In this document: positions 1-8,258 of the stretch, one piece after another | Layout: each line of letters opens with the position of its first letter | How positions within the stretch are numbered: position 1 is the first letter of the stretch | Assembly (NCBI GenBank): GCA_012512505.1 | Contig: JAAZEB010000295.1 | Span: 1-35,824 of the forward strand | Direction of reading: 5' to 3' | Source of the DNA: Armatimonadota bacterium | GTDB lineage: Bacteria > Armatimonadota > JAAZEB01 | Length of the DNA stretch: 35,824 bases | The notes under the pieces: generated by a model | Databases searched by the model: none | What the model saw: the letters and a program-made list of their open reading frames with translations, nothing else | Told to the model about the DNA's origin: nothing | Program-made: the position numbers and the translations under genes

Positions 1-145
1 CAAAGAGGAACGAGATCCGTAACGAGCAAGAAGCACCCCCAACAAGAAGATAAGACGAGATACTCTCAGGGATGCTCGTCCCTACCGGCACGTTCCTTCG
101 CTCGAAAATTAAATGCTCTCGCCCTGCCGGCCCTGGCGTGGTGGG

Positions 146-175
146 TTGACGCCAATCCCTGGGGCCTGCTATAAT
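146..175 (+). promoter_or_regulatory. sigma70-type promoter of the CRISPR-Cas operon
   Basis: TTGACG at 146-151 and a perfect TATAAT at 170-175 are separated by 18 bp. Transcription would start near 182 and give a leader of about 140 nt before the cas6 start at 325. Positions 1-145 hold no convincing gene; small open frames there lack a ribosome binding site and any protein-like composition. Confidence 0.75.
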
Positions 176-324
176 GAGGCTGCTCGGTTGGCGCCCTGGA
201 CACTACCCTTTCGCCCCCCCACCCCGAGGCGGCTCCGCGAGCACATCCCAGTCAGCCTTCTCTCGTGGCTTGCATCGCCGCTGCACTACGGTCCGTTGCT
301 TAGCGGCAGGCAGGAGTCACCGAC

Positions 325-1323
325 GTGAAGGGAAGTCCCAACACCGAGGAGACCAGCGGCTGCCAGGTGCTGCCGCCGGCTTTCCGTGTGGCTCGCTACC
401 GCTTCCGGCTGGCGTTCGAGCGCCCCTGGACGGCGGACGGGTGGGCCGGCAACGCCTTGCGCGGCGCCTTCGGCTGGGCCCTCAAGCGTGGCTGCTGCAT
501 TGTGGCGCAGACCGACTGTCGGCAGTGTCTCCTGCGCCGCCAGTGCGCCTACGCCTACCTCTTTGAGACCGCGCCCCCGACCGGTTCCGACCGCCTGCGC
601 AAGCTGACGGACATCCCCAGACCCTTCGTATTCGAGCCGATCGAGGCCCAGGCAGACGACGAGACGACGCTGGAGTTCGGCCTGGTGCTCGTCGGTCGGG
701 CGATAGACTACCTGCCCCACTTCGTCTTCACCTTCCAGGAACTGGGCCGGCGTGGCCTGGGGAGGGAGCACGTGCCGTTCGTGGTGGAGTCCCTTGTGGC
801 CGAGGCCCGGAATGGCGCGGAACGGTGCGTCTACACGGCAGCGGATGGGGAGCTGAGTGACGTGGCGGCCGGCGTGACGGGCACGGATCTGTCGTGCCCG
901 GACCACTGGGGCACCAAAGCGCCGCGGCACCTGACTGTTCGCTTCCTCACGCCCACGCGCCTGAGGTTTGAGGGCGAGGCGCTGCCGGAGGTGGAGTTCC
1001 ACCACCTGATCCGTGCCCTCCTCCGGCGGCTCTCGGCACTCTGCTACTTCCACTGCGACACCGAGTTGGACGTGGACTTCCGGGGGCTGATCGAGCGAGC
1101 GGAGTCGGTGCGGACCACGGCGGCCCGTCTTGAGTGGTGCCCGCAGGTCCGCTACTCGCGGCGGCAAGAGCGCGAGGTGAAGATCAGCGGCTTCGTAGGC
1201 GAGACGCACTTCGAGGGTGAGCTTGCCCCCTTCGTTCCCTTGCTCGCCGCGGGGGAATGGACGCACGTCGGCAAAGGATGCGTGATGGGGCTTGGGCGCT
1301 TCCGCGTGCAAGCGCTTGCCTGA
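325..1323 (+). CDS. cas6: CRISPR pre-crRNA processing endoribonuclease Cas6
   Basis: A 332-residue protein, GTG start with AGGAG at 312-316. Cas6 cuts the repeat RNA to give crRNAs with an 8-nt 5' tag. Seen: a cysteine cluster near residues 53-73 (CC, then DCRQC, then QCAYAY), typical of the larger Cas6 proteins linked to type III systems, two RAMP-like halves, and a C-terminal glycine-rich loop (THVGKGCVMGLGRF) near residues 312-325. It is the first gene of the operon, separated from cas10 by 132 bp. I cannot assign the catalytic residue by eye. The family call is firm; which array it serves (the short one at 11 kb, or others outside the window) is not shown. Confidence 0.9.
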   Translation: MKGSPNTEETSGCQVLPPAFRVARYRFRLAFERPWTADGWAGNALRGAFGWALKRGCCIVAQTDCRQCLLRRQCAYAYLFETAPPTGSDRLRKLTDIPRPFVFEPIEAQADDETTLEFGLVLVGRAIDYLPHFVFTFQELGRRGLGREHVPFVVESLVAEARNGAERCVYTAADGELSDVAAGVTGTDLSCPDHWGTKAPRHLTVRFLTPTRLRFEGEALPEVEFHHLIRALLRRLSALCYFHCDTELDVDFRGLIERAESVRTTAARLEWCPQVRYSRRQEREVKISGFVGETHFEGELAPFVPLLAAGEWTHVGKGCVMGLGRFRVQALA

Positions 1324-1455
1324 CGGCGCCACAGCCGGGGGCGCGGTCTGCTTGACGCGGCGAGCGTCTGCCTAAGCGCGCGGGGGGTGGCGAGCCGTCC
1401 GCGCGCACCGGCCCCCTGGCCAGAAGCGATCGCCTCGTTCCGAAGGGAGCAGTCC

Positions 1456-2964
1456 GTGCCACAAGCACTGCTTGCTTTCGACACCGACCAGATCAAGCGT
1501 TACGTCTTCGCCACATCGGCGCTGAGAGAGATCCGGGGCGCCAGCGCGTTGTTGGATCACCTAAACCGCGAGGTGATGCCTCGGCAGGTGCTCCAGGCAG
1601 ATCCCACGGCGGAGACTATTTTCGCGCACGGGGGCGCGGGTCTGTTCCTGGTGGATGCAACGCGCGCGGAGACCGCACGACGGGCGGTCGCATCGGCCTA
1701 TCGTGAGCTCACGGGGGGCGCCGCCTCGGTAACGGGCGTGGTACTCGCCCTGCCTGACGGATTCGACCCGGAACGCAGTGATCTGCGTCCACTCCAGAGG
1801 CTGCTGCAGCTTCGCCTGCGGATGGCCAAGGACTGGCCAGCGGAGACCGCCGCCACGCTGGGGCTGTCCCATCTGCGGCCGTGCGAAGCCTGCGGTGAGT
1901 TCCCCGCCGCCGACCCAGAACGCCACCCGCGGGGTAGAGCCCAATCCCGCCTTCTTTGTCGTGCCTGCCAGCGGCGGCTGGCAGGCCATAGCGGCTTGCG
2001 TGGCCGGGTGGCCTCCGAACTGCCCGACGCCGCTACCTGGCCGGAATCTTTCGCTGACCTGGGCAAACTCTCTCGACCCTCCAGCTACATCGGACTGGTC
2101 TACGCCGATGGCAATGGCATGGGCCGGGAGATCGAGGCCCTCCCTACCCTGCAGGCGGTCCGTGACTTCGCTTGGGCAGTGGACGCGGCAATACTGGAGG
2201 CTACTCGTGCCGCCATCCGCGCCCACCTGAAACCGCGTAATGGCTGCCGGCCGTTTGATGTGCTCCTTCTTGGTGGCGATGACCTGGTGCTGGTCACCAG
2301 CGCTGACGCCGCCATTGAAGTAGCGCTTGTGGTAGTGGAGGAGTTCGGACGCCAGACTGAAGAGCGGCTCCGGCGCCGCCTGTCGCTCTCCACCGCCGTC
2401 GTGCTAGCGCACGATCACTTCCCGTTCCGGGTCCTGCTCGACCTGGCGGAGAGCGCACTGCGCTTTGCCAAGCGCGAGGGGGCTCGTCGCAATCTTGAAG
2501 ACCCAACCCTGATCAACTTCCTTACAGTGACGAGCAGCAACCATCTGGACTTCGAGACCTACTACAAGGAGGCTCTACACGAGACGCACCCGGGTCAGCT
2601 TGACGAGCACCTGCGGACGCTGCGTCCCTACGCACCCGCGGATCTACGGCACCTGGTGAAGACGGCACGGAAGCTCAAGAACGCCCCGCGCACCAAGCTG
2701 CATGCCCTTGGTGAGTGCGTGTTCCAGAGTCACACCAAGTCTGTCATGGATGGCCTGACCATCCTCCATCGCTGGTGTGCGGGCCACGACCGCGGGCCAC
2801 GCGTCGAGGAGGTCCGCACGCTGCAGGAACTGGTAAGTGCCTCGGCCCACGGAAGCATGCTCTTCCCCTGGTGCGCCGAGGCTCTGCCACCGCCGGGCGG
2901 GTGCCAGTGGTGCACCCCACTGCTCGACCTGGTGGATCTCTTCGAGTTCGTAAGGGAGGCCTAG
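1456..2964 (+). CDS. cas10: Cas10 large subunit of a type III-D complex, HD-less, with intact GGDD cyclase motif
   Basis: A 502-residue protein. I chose the GTG at 1456 because AAGGGAG (1443-1449) sits 6 nt upstream and the protein then starts with the usual palm strand (ALLAFDTDQIKRYVFATS); the frame is open further up to 1387. Order: first palm domain with the (I)RGASALLD segment, a zinc-finger-like insert with CEAC and CRAC pairs near residues 138-175, the second palm with YADGNGMG, then GGDD at residues 273-276, and a helical C-terminal domain. No N-terminal HD nuclease domain is present, so this subunit should not cleave ssDNA by that route. The intact GGDD predicts cyclic oligoadenylate synthesis, which fits the CARF effector at 9382. 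It is followed after 1 nt by the next gene. Confidence 0.92.
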   Translation: MPQALLAFDTDQIKRYVFATSALREIRGASALLDHLNREVMPRQVLQADPTAETIFAHGGAGLFLVDATRAETARRAVASAYRELTGGAASVTGVVLALPDGFDPERSDLRPLQRLLQLRLRMAKDWPAETAATLGLSHLRPCEACGEFPAADPERHPRGRAQSRLLCRACQRRLAGHSGLRGRVASELPDAATWPESFADLGKLSRPSSYIGLVYADGNGMGREIEALPTLQAVRDFAWAVDAAILEATRAAIRAHLKPRNGCRPFDVLLLGGDDLVLVTSADAAIEVALVVVEEFGRQTEERLRRRLSLSTAVVLAHDHFPFRVLLDLAESALRFAKREGARRNLEDPTLINFLTVTSSNHLDFETYYKEALHETHPGQLDEHLRTLRPYAPADLRHLVKTARKLKNAPRTKLHALGECVFQSHTKSVMDGLTILHRWCAGHDRGPRVEEVRTLQELVSASAHGSMLFPWCAEALPPPGGCQWCTPLLDLVDLFEFVREA

Positions 2965-2965
2965 T

Positions 2966-3718
2966 ATGCCACTACGCACTGACCGCGTGGTCGTGCGCTA
3001 CGAGATTACGTTCGAGGCGCCTTTCCATTGCGGTACCGGGCTTCCCCGCCGTCTCGTCGACCGCTCGGTGCAGCGCGACGCCACGGGGTATCTCTTCGTG
3101 CCCGGGTCGACAATCAAGGGGCTGGTGCGCGAGGCCTGCGAGCAGATCGTAAGGCTATTCGGAGTTGAGTCCGCGTCACCCCATGATGAGCAAGCGGCAA
3201 TACGCGAGTTTGAGGGCACTCATTGGCTTTCCTGTCTCTTCGGCTCCCGCCTACACCCGGGCACGCTTTGCTTCGATGATGCACTCCTCGTGGCGGAGGA
3301 CCGGGCGTTCTTCGGAGGCGCTGGCGGCGGAACCTACCTATCACAGCAGGTCTCTGAGCGAACGCAGGTTAGCCTCTCCCGCCTGACACGAACAGCGAAG
3401 CCCGGGTTGCTGTTCAGCAGCGAGTTCGGCGTGCCCGGCCTGCGGTTCGCCGGTGAGATCGCCGGTACCATCACCGACTTCGCCATGGAGGATGCTCCGG
3501 ATACCACCTACGCCCTCGTTCTCCTAGTGGCTGGGCTGCTGTCGGTTGACCACGTAGGGGGCAGCCGCTCCCGTGGCGCCGGCCGATGCCAGATCCGCAC
3601 GACCGCCATCCAGGTGAACGGCCGGGATGTGGAGGCAAAAGACTGCCTGCAGTGGTTGGAGCAGCTTGAGTACCTTACCTATGCCTGTGAGGGAGGAGGG
3701 GTGTGGTGTACCTCTTGA
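2966..3718 (+). CDS. csm3: Csm3-like (Cas7) RAMP backbone subunit
   Basis: A 250-residue RAMP protein. Cas7-type subunits line the crRNA in type III complexes and carry the aspartate that cuts target RNA every 6 nt. Seen: the N-terminal strand FEAPFHCGTG, a downstream Asp (D32 in LVDRSVQRD) in the position of the catalytic Asp of Csm3, the VPGSTIKGLVRE signature near 47-58, LFGS, and a C-terminal glycine-rich VGGSRSRGAGRC. The ATG at 2966 lies just past the cas10 stop and the 3' end overlaps csx10 by 16 nt. Assignment of D32 as catalytic is by motif analogy only. Confidence 0.88.
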   Translation: MPLRTDRVVVRYEITFEAPFHCGTGLPRRLVDRSVQRDATGYLFVPGSTIKGLVREACEQIVRLFGVESASPHDEQAAIREFEGTHWLSCLFGSRLHPGTLCFDDALLVAEDRAFFGGAGGGTYLSQQVSERTQVSLSRLTRTAKPGLLFSSEFGVPGLRFAGEIAGTITDFAMEDAPDTTYALVLLVAGLLSVDHVGGSRSRGAGRCQIRTTAIQVNGRDVEAKDCLQWLEQLEYLTYACEGGGVWCTS

Positions 3719-4908
3719 TCCAGGCGCGGGCTGAGACGCCCCTCGGGTTCCGGGCCGGGCGCGATGAGGCACGAGAGGAGACACTCTCCTACGTGCCGGG
3801 GAGTGCCTTGCTCGGAGCGCTCGCCACGGCGCATCTGCAGCTCTGCCCTGACAGGCGCGACGAGTTCGCCGACTTCTTCCTGAGAGGGGGAGCCTACCTC
3901 GGCAACCTCTACCCGGCGCTGCCTGAGGAAACGGCCGGTGCCGAGGCAGACGAGCTCAGAGCAGCCCGGCCGATACCGCGGACCGCTCGGTCTTGCAAGC
4001 GCTTCCCGGGGTTCCGAAGCGCGGCCCGTGCTTCCGAGCAGCGGCACGGTGTCACAGATGCCCTCCTCGCCTGGTCGGCCTTTGCTCTCAGTGGCGCCCA
4101 GGACCCGACGCCGCTGGCGAAGCTGCGCGACTGCCCTGAGTGCGGCCAGCCGCTCGACAGCTACCGGGGCTTCTGCGGACGAAGCGAAGGGGCGGAGTGG
4201 GCAGCCGGCAAGGCCGAGCAGGGCTTCACCACGCGAGTAGGCATCAGCCGTGAGCGCGGCGCATCGTCCCACGGCATCCTCTACACGCGCGACTTCCTCC
4301 GCGCAGGCAGCCAGTTCTCGGGGCGGTGGTGGGTCCACGACGATCTCGCGGACAGCTTTCTGAGGTTTTTGGGATCTGTTCACCGGGAGATGCCCTTGCG
4401 CGTGGGGCATAACCGCACGCGTGGCATGGGAAAGCTGGTGCTGGGAGAGCCCGCCCCCGTGGAGGCCGATACCGCCGACGCAGTGCAAGCGCGGGTTGCG
4501 CGCTTCACCGAGACGCTCCGCGCGGTGGCGGGGAGCCACGCCCGGCATGCCTGGTATCTGCCACTCACAACCATCGCCGACTGCATCCTGCCGGACGGTG
4601 CGGGTGGCTTCCGCCAGCTCCTCACGCCACCGGTGCTGCTGGAGGAGTGGGGAGTTGCGACCACCGAGCTAGTCTACTGCAGTGTCGACATCAGGCGCGT
4701 GAGTGGCTGGAACGGCGTAGCGCGCCTGCCCAAACCGGATGCACTGGCGGTGGCGATGGGCTCCGTTTTCGTGCTGGCCGCGGAGGCACCACCAGACTGG
4801 AAAGCCCTGGCCACGGACCAGGCGTGCGGTCTCGGCGCCCGGCGCCCCGAGGGGTTCGGTGCCGTCGTCGTGGCCGACCCCTTCCACTGGGAGGTGAAGA
4901 ACGCATGA
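3703..4908 (+). CDS. csx10: Csx10 (Cas5-group RAMP), marker of subtype III-D
   Basis: A 401-residue RAMP protein starting at GTG 3703, preceded by a GGGAGGAGGGG stretch (3691-3701); GTG 3706 is an equal choice. Csx10 is the Cas5-like subunit that caps the 5' tag of crRNA in III-D complexes. Seen: YVPGSALLGALATAHLQ near 27-43, a zinc-type CPECGQPL and FCG pair in the middle, the Csx10-like TRVGISRERGASSHGILYTR segment, and a glycine-rich VGHNRTRGMGKLVLG. Its stop overlaps the start of the next gene in ATGA. Together with csx19 (7755) it fixes the subtype. Confidence 0.88.
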   Translation: MVYLLIQARAETPLGFRAGRDEAREETLSYVPGSALLGALATAHLQLCPDRRDEFADFFLRGGAYLGNLYPALPEETAGAEADELRAARPIPRTARSCKRFPGFRSAARASEQRHGVTDALLAWSAFALSGAQDPTPLAKLRDCPECGQPLDSYRGFCGRSEGAEWAAGKAEQGFTTRVGISRERGASSHGILYTRDFLRAGSQFSGRWWVHDDLADSFLRFLGSVHREMPLRVGHNRTRGMGKLVLGEPAPVEADTADAVQARVARFTETLRAVAGSHARHAWYLPLTTIADCILPDGAGGFRQLLTPPVLLEEWGVATTELVYCSVDIRRVSGWNGVARLPKPDALAVAMGSVFVLAAEAPPDWKALATDQACGLGARRPEGFGAVVVADPFHWEVKNA

Positions 4909-5399
4909 CTCCCGAGACGCTCCTGGCGCACGAGATCTCGCGCCAGGCGGACGAGTTCTACCCCGAGGCAGAGCGGTTCGGCGCCTGGATGGCCGCCGCG
5001 GACGGAATGCGGCGCGCTCAGGTGAGCCAGCTCGAGGCGATTGTCAACTCGGCGCTGAAGGTAGCCGACGTGCTGGATTTCCTGAAGCGGCAGACGGGCC
5101 GTGCCAAGCCCCGCACGACGTGGCGCTCCTCCTCCCCCGAACCTGTTGGTGGGACGGGTGCGGCCGCAGAGAGGCCGGCTGAGGCGCAGATCCTCGGCGC
5201 CGCGCTGATCGAGTACATCCAGAAACGACTGGTGACCAGTCGCGACAAGGTGCTGCAGGCCATCAAGGAGCAGGGCCACGAGGTGCGCCCAGAGCGAGCA
5301 CAGGAAGTGTACCTGGCGCTCATTCGAGCCTTCGTGGCACAGGCCGCCGCACACTACACGTTCAAGGCCGGAGGGAACAGCGGTGCTGACGCCCAATGA
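4905..5399 (+). CDS. Small helical type III-D protein, candidate small subunit (Cas11-like)
   Basis: A 164-residue protein starting at the ATG of an ATGA overlap with csx10. It has no catalytic motif that I recognise. It is rich in Ala, Glu, Leu and Arg and looks all-helical. The stretch QLEAIVNSALKVADVLDFL (from about residue 42) and the C-terminal ALIRAFVAQAAAHYTFKA are the notable parts. They line up with parts of the following gene, so the two look like divergent paralogs. In type III complexes the helical small subunit (Csm2/Cmr5/Cas11) lies along the target RNA, and I infer that role from size, fold type and position, not from a recognised family signature. Confidence 0.7.
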   Translation: MTPETLLAHEISRQADEFYPEAERFGAWMAAADGMRRAQVSQLEAIVNSALKVADVLDFLKRQTGRAKPRTTWRSSSPEPVGGTGAAAERPAEAQILGAALIEYIQKRLVTSRDKVLQAIKEQGHEVRPERAQEVYLALIRAFVAQAAAHYTFKAGGNSGADAQ

Positions 5400-5895
5400 G
5401 CAGGAGCAGGAGCGTCTTGAGCAGGAGCGGGTGCGTCTACTGAGCGACGGCCTCCTCTTGGACAACGCCGTCGCCTTTGTGGAGTGCTTCGAAGACTGGG
5501 CGCGCATCTCGGACGCGCAGTTGAATGGGTTGCTTAACTTCTCACGCGCCGGCCTTGATGAGCTCCAGAAGTTCGTCAAGCATCAAGCCGATCGCGACTG
5601 GGAGAAGTCCGAAGAGGGCGGTTCGGCGGAAGGGGGCACCGGCGACCGGCACCGAAGCAAAGCGCAGGTACACCAAGAGTTCTACAAGAAGCTGACCACC
5701 CAACTCACGCAGATACGAAGCCTGGCCAAGGATGAGGCTATCATCCCGCCGGGCGCAACCTCCGCTCAGGAAAAGAAGCACCTGAGCGAAATGGGAGCGG
5801 CTCTCGCGGCCGAATTCGTTCAACACCTGGTGGCGGAGATGCTCTATCGGAAAGCACTTGAACGGCGCCCGCGACCGGGTGTCACGGAGGGGTAA
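5383..5895 (+). CDS. Second small helical type III-D protein, candidate small subunit paralog
   Basis: A 170-residue protein with GTG start at 5383, GGAGGG at 5370-5375, overlapping the previous gene by 17 nt. It is highly charged and helical, starting with a Glu/Gln-rich coiled-coil-like segment. AQLNGLLNFSRAGLDELQKF (from about residue 46) matches the QL, N and D-L positions of the upstream protein, and ALAAEFVQHLVAEMLYRKA near the end matches its C-terminal helix. A charged, Gly-rich linker (about residues 71-90) separates the two conserved parts. The function is unknown; a small subunit or small-subunit-like partner is the best guess. Confidence 0.7.
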   Translation: MLTPNEQEQERLEQERVRLLSDGLLLDNAVAFVECFEDWARISDAQLNGLLNFSRAGLDELQKFVKHQADRDWEKSEEGGSAEGGTGDRHRSKAQVHQEFYKKLTTQLTQIRSLAKDEAIIPPGATSAQEKKHLSEMGAALAAEFVQHLVAEMLYRKALERRPRPGVTEG

Positions 5896-5896
5896 C

Positions 5897-6712
5897 GTGG
5901 TTCACCTGGAGCGGCGCTATGTCTTCACCGGCCGCCTGGCCTTCACCACCGCGCTTCACATTGGAGGAGGAACAGGCACCCTCTCGCCATCGGACAGCCC
6001 GGTGGTGCGCGGACCCGACGGGCTCCCCTTCATCCCGGGCAGCAGCTTCAAGGGATCCTTCCGCAGTACTGTGGAGAAGCTGGCCCTCGCTGCCGGCCTC
6101 CGGAGCTGCGGCCTGCTGCCCCAGGAGGGGTGTCCGGGCGCCGAGGGAGACGCGCAAAGAGACCTCCGGCACCAGGCAGAAGAGGAGCGCTGGACCGAGG
6201 CAAAGCTGGTCACGGAACTGGAGCAGAGGCTGTGTGACACCTGCAAGCTGTTCGGGTCAGTCTTCCGGAGCAGCCGGATCTTCTTCGACGACCTCCCTCT
6301 GGTAGAATGGGCCGGCGCGACCCAGATTCGCGATGGCGTGGGTATCGACCGTGATACGGAGAAGGCCCGCGACCGGCTGAAATACGATTTCGAGGTGGTG
6401 CCGCCCGACGCCGCGTTTTCCATGCGCGTCTCGCTCGAAAACCCGTCGACCACCGACCTGGCCCTTGCCTGCATCGGCTTCAGTGAGTTCGTCGGGGGCT
6501 TCGGCAGCCTCGGGGGCAAGCGCTCCCGCGGCTTGGGACGCTGCGAACTCCGCGACCTGCGCGTCTTTGAGCTGGACCTCACGGTTACAGGCTCCGAACG
6601 GGCGGAACGCCTGAAAAACTACCTGTTGGGCCGGACGCTGGAGGAGAAGATGCTTGAGAGGAATGCGGCTGACTTCCTTGACGAGCAGATACGCTCGTTG
6701 ATCGGAGGATGA
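5897..6712 (+). CDS. Csm3-like (Cas7) RAMP subunit
   Basis: A 271-residue protein. I chose the GTG at 5897 because GGAGGGG (5886-5892) lies 4 nt upstream; the frame opens at an ATG at 5858 inside the previous gene. Motifs in order: LHIGGGTGTLSPSDSPVVR with Asp33 in the position of the Csm3 catalytic Asp, FIPGSSFKGSFRS, CDTCKLFGS, the IRDGVGIDRDT segment shared with the next RAMP gene, and a glycine-rich GGFGSLGGKRSRGLGRC. It is one of three RAMPs here that keep an Asp at this site, so a multi-site RNA-cleaving backbone is likely. Confidence 0.88.
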   Translation: MVHLERRYVFTGRLAFTTALHIGGGTGTLSPSDSPVVRGPDGLPFIPGSSFKGSFRSTVEKLALAAGLRSCGLLPQEGCPGAEGDAQRDLRHQAEEERWTEAKLVTELEQRLCDTCKLFGSVFRSSRIFFDDLPLVEWAGATQIRDGVGIDRDTEKARDRLKYDFEVVPPDAAFSMRVSLENPSTTDLALACIGFSEFVGGFGSLGGKRSRGLGRCELRDLRVFELDLTVTGSERAERLKNYLLGRTLEEKMLERNAADFLDEQIRSLIGG

Positions 6713-6715
6713 GCG

Positions 6716-7750
6716 ATGTTGAAGCGTCTCGTGAACGAGCTGCGCTGTACCCTGCTGATCCGTACCGAAGGCCCCGTGCTCGTTAAGTCCGGACACAGCA
6801 GCGTGGCCGGCCCGGACATGACTCCGGTGCGGACCTACCGTGGCGGGCGCTTGGAGGTGTATCTCCCGGGCAGCTCACTGAAGGGTGTCATCCGCAGCCA
6901 CTTGGAGAAGGTGGGGCGCACTCTGAACCCTGGCGCTGTCTGCAACCCCTTCCTGAAGCCAGAGAGTATCGACCCGACAGCGGGCGGCAGCCCTGGCTTC
7001 AGCGAAGTGGCCTGCAGCGAGAAGTTCCAGGCGCGGAAGAATGGCAAGATGAGGACGCAGGGTGGTCGCTGGTGCCGCTCCCAAGAGGATCTGGAAGATA
7101 CTCCTGATACCGTCTACGCAGACTCGTGCCCCGTCTGCCGCCTCTTCGGCTCGAACTCGCACATCGGACGGCTGAGTATCGGCGACGCCTACCTCACCAA
7201 GAGCTACTCCCCGAATGTGGAGCCTGTTGAGTTCCGCGATGGCGTAGGCATCGACCGCATCAGCGGCGGGGCCGCGCCACAGGTGAAGTTCGACCTGCAG
7301 GCGATCTCCCCGGGAGTGGAGTTCGCCGCCGAGGTGCTGGTGCGCAACTTCGAGTGCTGGCAGCTCGGGATGCTCCTGGCCGCCTTCGCCGACCTGCGTG
7401 ACGGGCTCCTCCGTGTCGGCATGGGCCGATCCCGCGGGCTCGGGGCCGTGACCGGCAGCACTGAGAGCCTCTCCATCTCGTTTCTGGGGGCGCTTCCAGG
7501 TCGCCGCTCTGGGGAGGTGTGGGGCCTGGGCAAGTTCCTCGGCGACGGGAGCTACGGAACCGTTGCCGAGGACGTGCTCGTCGTTACCCCAAGCAGCGAG
7601 CGGCAGCACGGCCTGCGCTCGACACTCACCTATGAGGGCGACGCCCTGCAGAAGCTCCAGAATGCCGCGATCGCGCTGTTCGTCGAGCGCCTCCAGACCT
7701 GGGAGGTGCCGGCCGCCATGTGTTGGCCGGGCGACTGGCGGAGGGCATGA
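6716..7750 (+). CDS. Csm3-like (Cas7) RAMP subunit, larger paralog
   Basis: A 344-residue RAMP protein, ATG at 6716 with GGAGGA at 6704-6709. Motifs: VKSGHSSVAGPDMTPVRTY with Asp34 in the likely catalytic position, YLPGSSLKGVIRSHLE, CPVCRLFGS, FRDGVGIDRISGGA, and the glycine-rich VGMGRSRGLGAV. A C-terminal extension of about 95 residues follows the last motif and has no feature I recognise. The FRDGVGIDR block is nearly the same as in the upstream RAMP, which suggests an internal duplication of the operon. Confidence 0.88.
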   Translation: MLKRLVNELRCTLLIRTEGPVLVKSGHSSVAGPDMTPVRTYRGGRLEVYLPGSSLKGVIRSHLEKVGRTLNPGAVCNPFLKPESIDPTAGGSPGFSEVACSEKFQARKNGKMRTQGGRWCRSQEDLEDTPDTVYADSCPVCRLFGSNSHIGRLSIGDAYLTKSYSPNVEPVEFRDGVGIDRISGGAAPQVKFDLQAISPGVEFAAEVLVRNFECWQLGMLLAAFADLRDGLLRVGMGRSRGLGAVTGSTESLSISFLGALPGRRSGEVWGLGKFLGDGSYGTVAEDVLVVTPSSERQHGLRSTLTYEGDALQKLQNAAIALFVERLQTWEVPAAMCWPGDWRRA

Positions 7751-7754
7751 AACC

Positions 7755-8258
7755 ATGAGTGAAGTGCTGCTTGTGGGTCGACAGTCTGCCGTTGGCCGAG
7801 CGCTAGCGTCGCTCCAGGGCGCCGAGGGAGTGGTCATGCTGCTGGAGCGTGTGCCCGAAACCGTACTCAGCGATGCCGAAGCAGCCGCAAGTGTCCTCTG
7901 CGCAACCTACGATCCGAACACCGACTGGCAAGCCTGGGCACGGGGCCGCGTCTTCTGCAGCACCTGGGAGCTACGGTGGGAGGAGGGCCGGGCGAGCTAT
8001 CTGGGCGCCCCGACGCCCCTGCCGGGCTTCGAAGAAGGGCCGTCGTTGGACGGGTGCTCGCGCCGTGAACACAGCTACTACCTGTGGGGCTCGCGCGACC
8101 GCAAGGACCCTCGGCGGTTCACGGCCCTGCAGATCCCACGGGTGCTCTCCTACCCCGTGGACACCGGACGCCAGGTGAAGCTGCACGTCGCCGAGTGGGT
8201 GGACCACGACGGGCTGCTGGTGGCCTGGCGCTGCCTGCGCCTGGAGGGAGTGGCATGA
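7755..8258 (+). CDS. csx19: Csx19, type III-D CRISPR-associated protein (TIGR03984-like)
   Basis: A 167-residue protein starting at ATG 7755, 4 nt after the previous stop. The C-terminal half carries the family pattern: HSYYLWGSR near residue 105, then a segment of the type RFTALQIPRVLSYPV, then a closing strand (LLVAWRCLRLEG). Csx19 is found with csx10 in III-D loci; its biochemical role is not well defined and it is probably a structural part of the effector complex. Its stop overlaps the next start (ATGA at 8255-8258), which points to coupled translation. Confidence 0.8.
   Translation: MSEVLLVGRQSAVGRALASLQGAEGVVMLLERVPETVLSDAEAAASVLCATYDPNTDWQAWARGRVFCSTWELRWEEGRASYLGAPTPLPGFEEGPSLDGCSRREHSYYLWGSRDRKDPRRFTALQIPRVLSYPVDTGRQVKLHVAEWVDHDGLLVAWRCLRLEGVA

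Noticed and set aside
113-566. Short + strand open frames around the cas promoter and cas6 start
   Set aside because: They overlap the consensus promoter or cas6, lack ribosome binding sites and give Pro/Arg-rich noise.
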